Origin: Rhyacichthys aspro
Taxonomy: Eukaryota > Chordata > Actinopteri > Gobiiformes > Rhyacichthyidae
Length of the DNA: 64,000 bases
Reading direction: 5' to 3'
NCBI GenBank assembly: GCA_036850595.1
Contig: CM072161.1
Location: 6,159,905-6,223,904 of the forward strand
In this document: positions 60,803 through 64,000 of the stretch, in pieces
How positions within the stretch are numbered: position 1 is the stretch's first letter
How the letters are laid out: each line of letters starts with the position of its first letter
Program-made: the position numbers and the translations under genes
Notes under the pieces: generated by a model
Seen by the model: only the letters and a program-made list of their open reading frames with translations
What the model was told of the DNA's origin: nothing
Database searches by the model: none

Positions 60803-63239
60803 TGTCACGCAAACACATTATACTCCCTTAGTTTGATCAATTCAGGTCAGAACATCCTTTGAGAGACAGTGAAAGCCTTTCTTAGTCATTGTTTTCACTT
60901 GTGGCTCATCTTAGACAGATGTCACTCAGACGACTCCAACTTTAGACGCTATCAAGTCGATGACGTTCCTTTTGATATGGCATTGTGTGCCAACAGACCT
61001 AGTATCAGGCTTTATAAACTCATATGAAAGCAGCATATCCAAACTTGAATGTTTAATACTACTACACTGTATTGACTGTTTAACTGTCTCCGGGTCTGTA
61101 TTTGGCGACTACTTCTTAAGTCATCTTCAGTCTCTTCACTCCATCATTGTGCTCCAGTTCTTCTCAGCTCCACTTACAATACAGTTAAACAGTACTGGTT
61201 TGCAAATAAGTAAGTAAGTAAGTTGGACTAATGTGATACAAAACCACAAAACTACAATAACAATATTTGAGATGGCATTTTATATGGAAACACTGTGAGG
61301 TAGAGGTGAAAAAAGTCTCATTCCTCTCACATTAAGTCTTAATTTGTGTCCCATTGACAAACCATCATATTCAAAGGAATTGCCACCCTACAGAAAATCT
61401 ACTTTCAGCAAAACAGAAGGGCTTTTTTTTTTTTTTCGAGACAATGATTTAGGAGTTCCTTCAGAAGATGAACTACTCTGGTGGTGACAGGTCAAAACCG
61501 GCTCTATTTATAATCCTGGGCGGCAAAGTGATGGCCTATATTCACAACATTTCCCTCTACTCTCACAGACTTCTGCTGTGGCTTGATGAGCTCGTCCACA
61601 AATTCACCCCAGACCTGAATCCACAAAACTAAACTGAGAGTATGAGTGTTAAATGAGAAGCAACAGGCAGCTTACGACGTTTGAAAGTTATGATTCTTTA
61701 TTAACCAGCTGCGTTTTCCTTATCCAGGGTGTGAAGCTTATTACTCTGAAGCTGTGGACCTCTGTGTTGCCTTTTAAAAAGTTAATGTTTGAAGAGGTCT
61801 TTATGAATTGTTCTGTGCACCAGCCAGACTCTAGGGACGTTGAACCAAAAACCAAAGCTTGACTTCAGAGCAACAATTTTATATTTATTGGTGTAATTTG
61901 ATCAGAACAGAGGGATAAAATGAAAACATCTTATCATTTTAACGGTAAAACATTATGAGAGGCATAAGTATCTGCGCACCCTAAGGTTATGGGACTATTG
62001 TAATGCTGTCTTCTTGAATAACATCTCTACACAGTTCTGTAATTACACACTAGTTTTAGCATAGTTTGTGTAATTCTTTCTTAATGTGATGCTGTTATTT
62101 TAATGCATTACGAAAAATACATTTATGATTTGCCTAACCTAGCGTGCCCCTGCCTAACAGAGACTTGCTGCACAAATTGCTTGTGTGGTAGATGTGTAGA
62201 TCACTTAATGGTCAGGTCTGTGGGAAAATCAGTTCATCAACAGATAGAGGTTAAAAAGGCTCCATCAGGATCAGGAGGACAAGATGTGCCAGTGAGCAGA
62301 AGATGGGATAACATACACTGTAAATGAAAATGGATAACAAAGAGTCCCAATTTGGTGAAAATAAACATGCTTTCTAAAAATACAAGCCAAAGTAATTCCC
62401 TAAAGGAGAAGATTCTGGTCTTATTCCTTGTTATCTTCACAATTTATGGATCCACTGGCTTGCATCCTTTATTACTAGTCTTCTTTGTGTTTTCCGGCAT
62501 AATGCTATACTTTAGAGGAGTAATGTAGCAGATGTTAAAATGTAAAGGCTGGGTGTCATCCCTCATTGGGGAGCACTCCTCCCTTATGCTTGTTCTGCAG
62601 CTTGCATACATAATGGTTGAGCTCTCACCAAGGAGGAGTGTCAGACCAACGTGGTGGAGCCCTGGAATCTGCCAGGTGAACCAGGACGTACTGCCAGCTG
62701 CCTCTTCACACACTCATTTTCTACTAATGTCTTCTGTTTTAGCCCAAGGGACGTCACTGGCAAGGTTCATCCCATTCCAAAAACGAAGAAAATAGACCTT
62801 GTGTTCATTGGCAAAATATCTGAATTGTACTGCAGCTCTCATAATAGGCCGTTTGCATGAAGTCACTGGAGTGTCCTGACACCTACGATCTGGGGAAATC
62901 TCTGCAAAACATGGCTGGTAATGATGAATTTAAATGCAAATGGCAACTTGACGGGGGAAACAAATTACACCCATCACTTGGCTAAATTGCTCTAAATTGA
63001 AGACGAGTCCCCAAACCTGTGCATATTGCAACACTGGCTTATGAAAAAAAAATAGAATATGGAATACAAGGTAATAGCTAATTTTACTTCCTTCAGTTAC
63101 CATGGCCTGGGGAAATAAATGGAGGCACAGCATCTAATGTATGTTCAGAGATCACATCCATTCAGTTGTCAGTTGTTCCTGGACCTGTTGTGGGATCTGT
63201 TTCGTGTTTGTAAGGAACACCGTCTTGTGTTTGACTGAA
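60803..63239. other. Stretch with no recognisable gene or transposon
   Basis: AT-rich. A four-unit TAAG repeat lies at 61207-61222 and a T-run near 61424-61437. Frames on both strands overlap at 62444-62860, but none is recognisable as protein. Confidence 0.4.
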
Positions 63240-63780
63240 TAACAGCAAGAGGAACATTCGCAGGCTCTTGTCAACACTGCTTCCTCTCAGTGTAAGACAG
63301 CTTCTATCAAAGTGCCTCGGCAGAGTAATAGGGAATCATGGCCAGTGTTTGGAGTCGCGTTTTTGCCTGTGTGTGTGTGTGTGTATTCAGGCCGGCTGTT
63401 GCGATTCTAGATTGGACAAGTTGCTGTGGTTTGCCTGATAGATGGACTGTGTGACACGCGGTTGACCTTTCCCTATCCCATTCCAGCTGCCAGCCATTTA
63501 TTTCCAGCTCACCTCTGCACGGCGGCTAAATGCGCGCTCCATTGAGAAGAGCTAACATGGGAGGGGAATATTGTCTCTTTTACCCCATTAAGCCACAGAG
63601 GATAAAGGAACACTCTGCTTCTTTTCACCCCCTTCTCCCCCTCCCCTGCTCACTCTGTGTTATCCTCAGAGCGGCGAATGTGGGGAGACTTCGAGATCAG
63701 CGCCGGAGCCAGAGCAGAATACAGATGAGCAGCGGGGAGGACTCATGCCCAGACTACTTAGAATGGCTAATTGACCTCTA
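63240..63780. promoter_or_regulatory. Candidate conserved non-coding element
   Basis: Contains a nuclear-receptor-type half site (GTTGACCTTT near 63461), retained CpGs (CACGGCGGCTAAATGCGCGC near 63519, GAGCGGCGAATG near 63670, CAGCGCCGGAG near 63698) and a TG dinucleotide repeat at 63368-63384. An acceptor-like TATCCTCAG ends near 63669, but the frame it would give after exon 1 stops within about 20 codons. Confidence 0.25.
63368..63384. repeat. TG dinucleotide microsatellite
   Basis: About 8.5 TG units. Confidence 0.9.
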
Positions 63781-64000
63781 GCTCCAAACCCCCATGTGCT
63801 GTGTCTAACCCCGCCCCCTACCCCCGCCACCTCCCACTCCAGTTCACCATCATGTTATTTTCTCACTCGCTGCTTGTGGAACATTTGGAGTTAGTTATGG
63901 ATCACGGGATCAGTGGCTCTGGTCTCAAGTGGCACACTGGTGTTTGTGCACTTTCCATGTAGAACACTGCCAGCACTCTCAGCAAATAGCAACAAGAATG

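Larger units (their letters stand above)
1486..64000 (+). other. Presumptive giant first intron or intron plus gene desert
   Basis: No downstream segment combines a strong polypyrimidine-AG acceptor, an open phase-1-compatible frame, a good donor and a recognisable domain. Several acceptor-like sites exist (for example near 5321, 10719, 33074, 34947, 37319 and 63675), but their frames close quickly or encode nothing recognisable. The exon-1 donor therefore probably splices beyond the window, giving an intron of at least 62.5 kb. The alternative is a skipped or divergent exon inside the window. Long first introns rich in non-coding conservation are typical of neural and developmental genes; this is inference. 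Confidence 0.55.

Noticed and set aside
63669..63740. Acceptor-like site in CpG-rich sequence near the right edge as exon 2
   Set aside because: The frame continued from exon 1 closes after about 20 codons, and the encoded residues are not recognisable.

Overview
The window looks like vertebrate, most likely teleost, nuclear DNA. It is AT-rich and non-operonic. It has one convincing coding exon with a textbook GT splice donor, a CCAAT/ETS-type promoter, a tRNA-headed SINE with an ATAAAGG tail, and short non-autonomous Tigger and hAT DNA transposons of the kind common in fish. Species is not determined. No bacterial, viral or CRISPR-like system is visible.

Layout. Bases 1-1150 are featureless upstream flank. 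About 1150-1424 is a TATA-less promoter plus 5' leader, with an ACCGGAAGT ETS site and two CCAAT boxes. At 1425-1485 on the + strand lies a first coding exon: a 20-residue hydrophobic leader (signal peptide or signal anchor) followed by a phase-1 donor, CAAG/GTAAGT. I find no convincing second exon in the remaining 62.5 kb. That stretch is therefore best read as a giant first intron, or intron plus gene desert. The host gene is not identified: the leader peptide alone carries no family signature, so no symbol is given.

The intron/desert holds many segments that retain CpG and carry homeodomain, TALE, GATA or CCAAT/CRE-type motifs in otherwise AT-rich DNA. These are listed as candidate conserved non-coding (cis-regulatory) elements, all needing alignment. 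The most promoter-like is near 12.06-12.14 kb. Others lie at 15.5-15.9, 18.7-18.9, 25.4-26.1, 34.9-36.4, 39.0-40.25, 47.4-48.4, 52.4-52.8, 53.8-55.25 and 63.2-63.8 kb.

Recognisable mobile DNA is confined to the right-hand part: an hAT element with a perfect 8-bp target duplication (28878-29557), a LINE-3'-end-like fragment beside it, a tRNA-derived SINE (about 36746-36927, minus), a second LINE-like fragment (about 41252-41400), a Tigger-type element with a five-fold 41-bp CCAAT-bearing tandem array and a fossil transposase start (56488-57358), and two more hAT-type elements (58576-58940 and 60475-60794). The first 28 kb has no TE I can recognise. Most open reading frames here are short, many begin with GTG, and they match no protein family I know; they are not annotated as genes.
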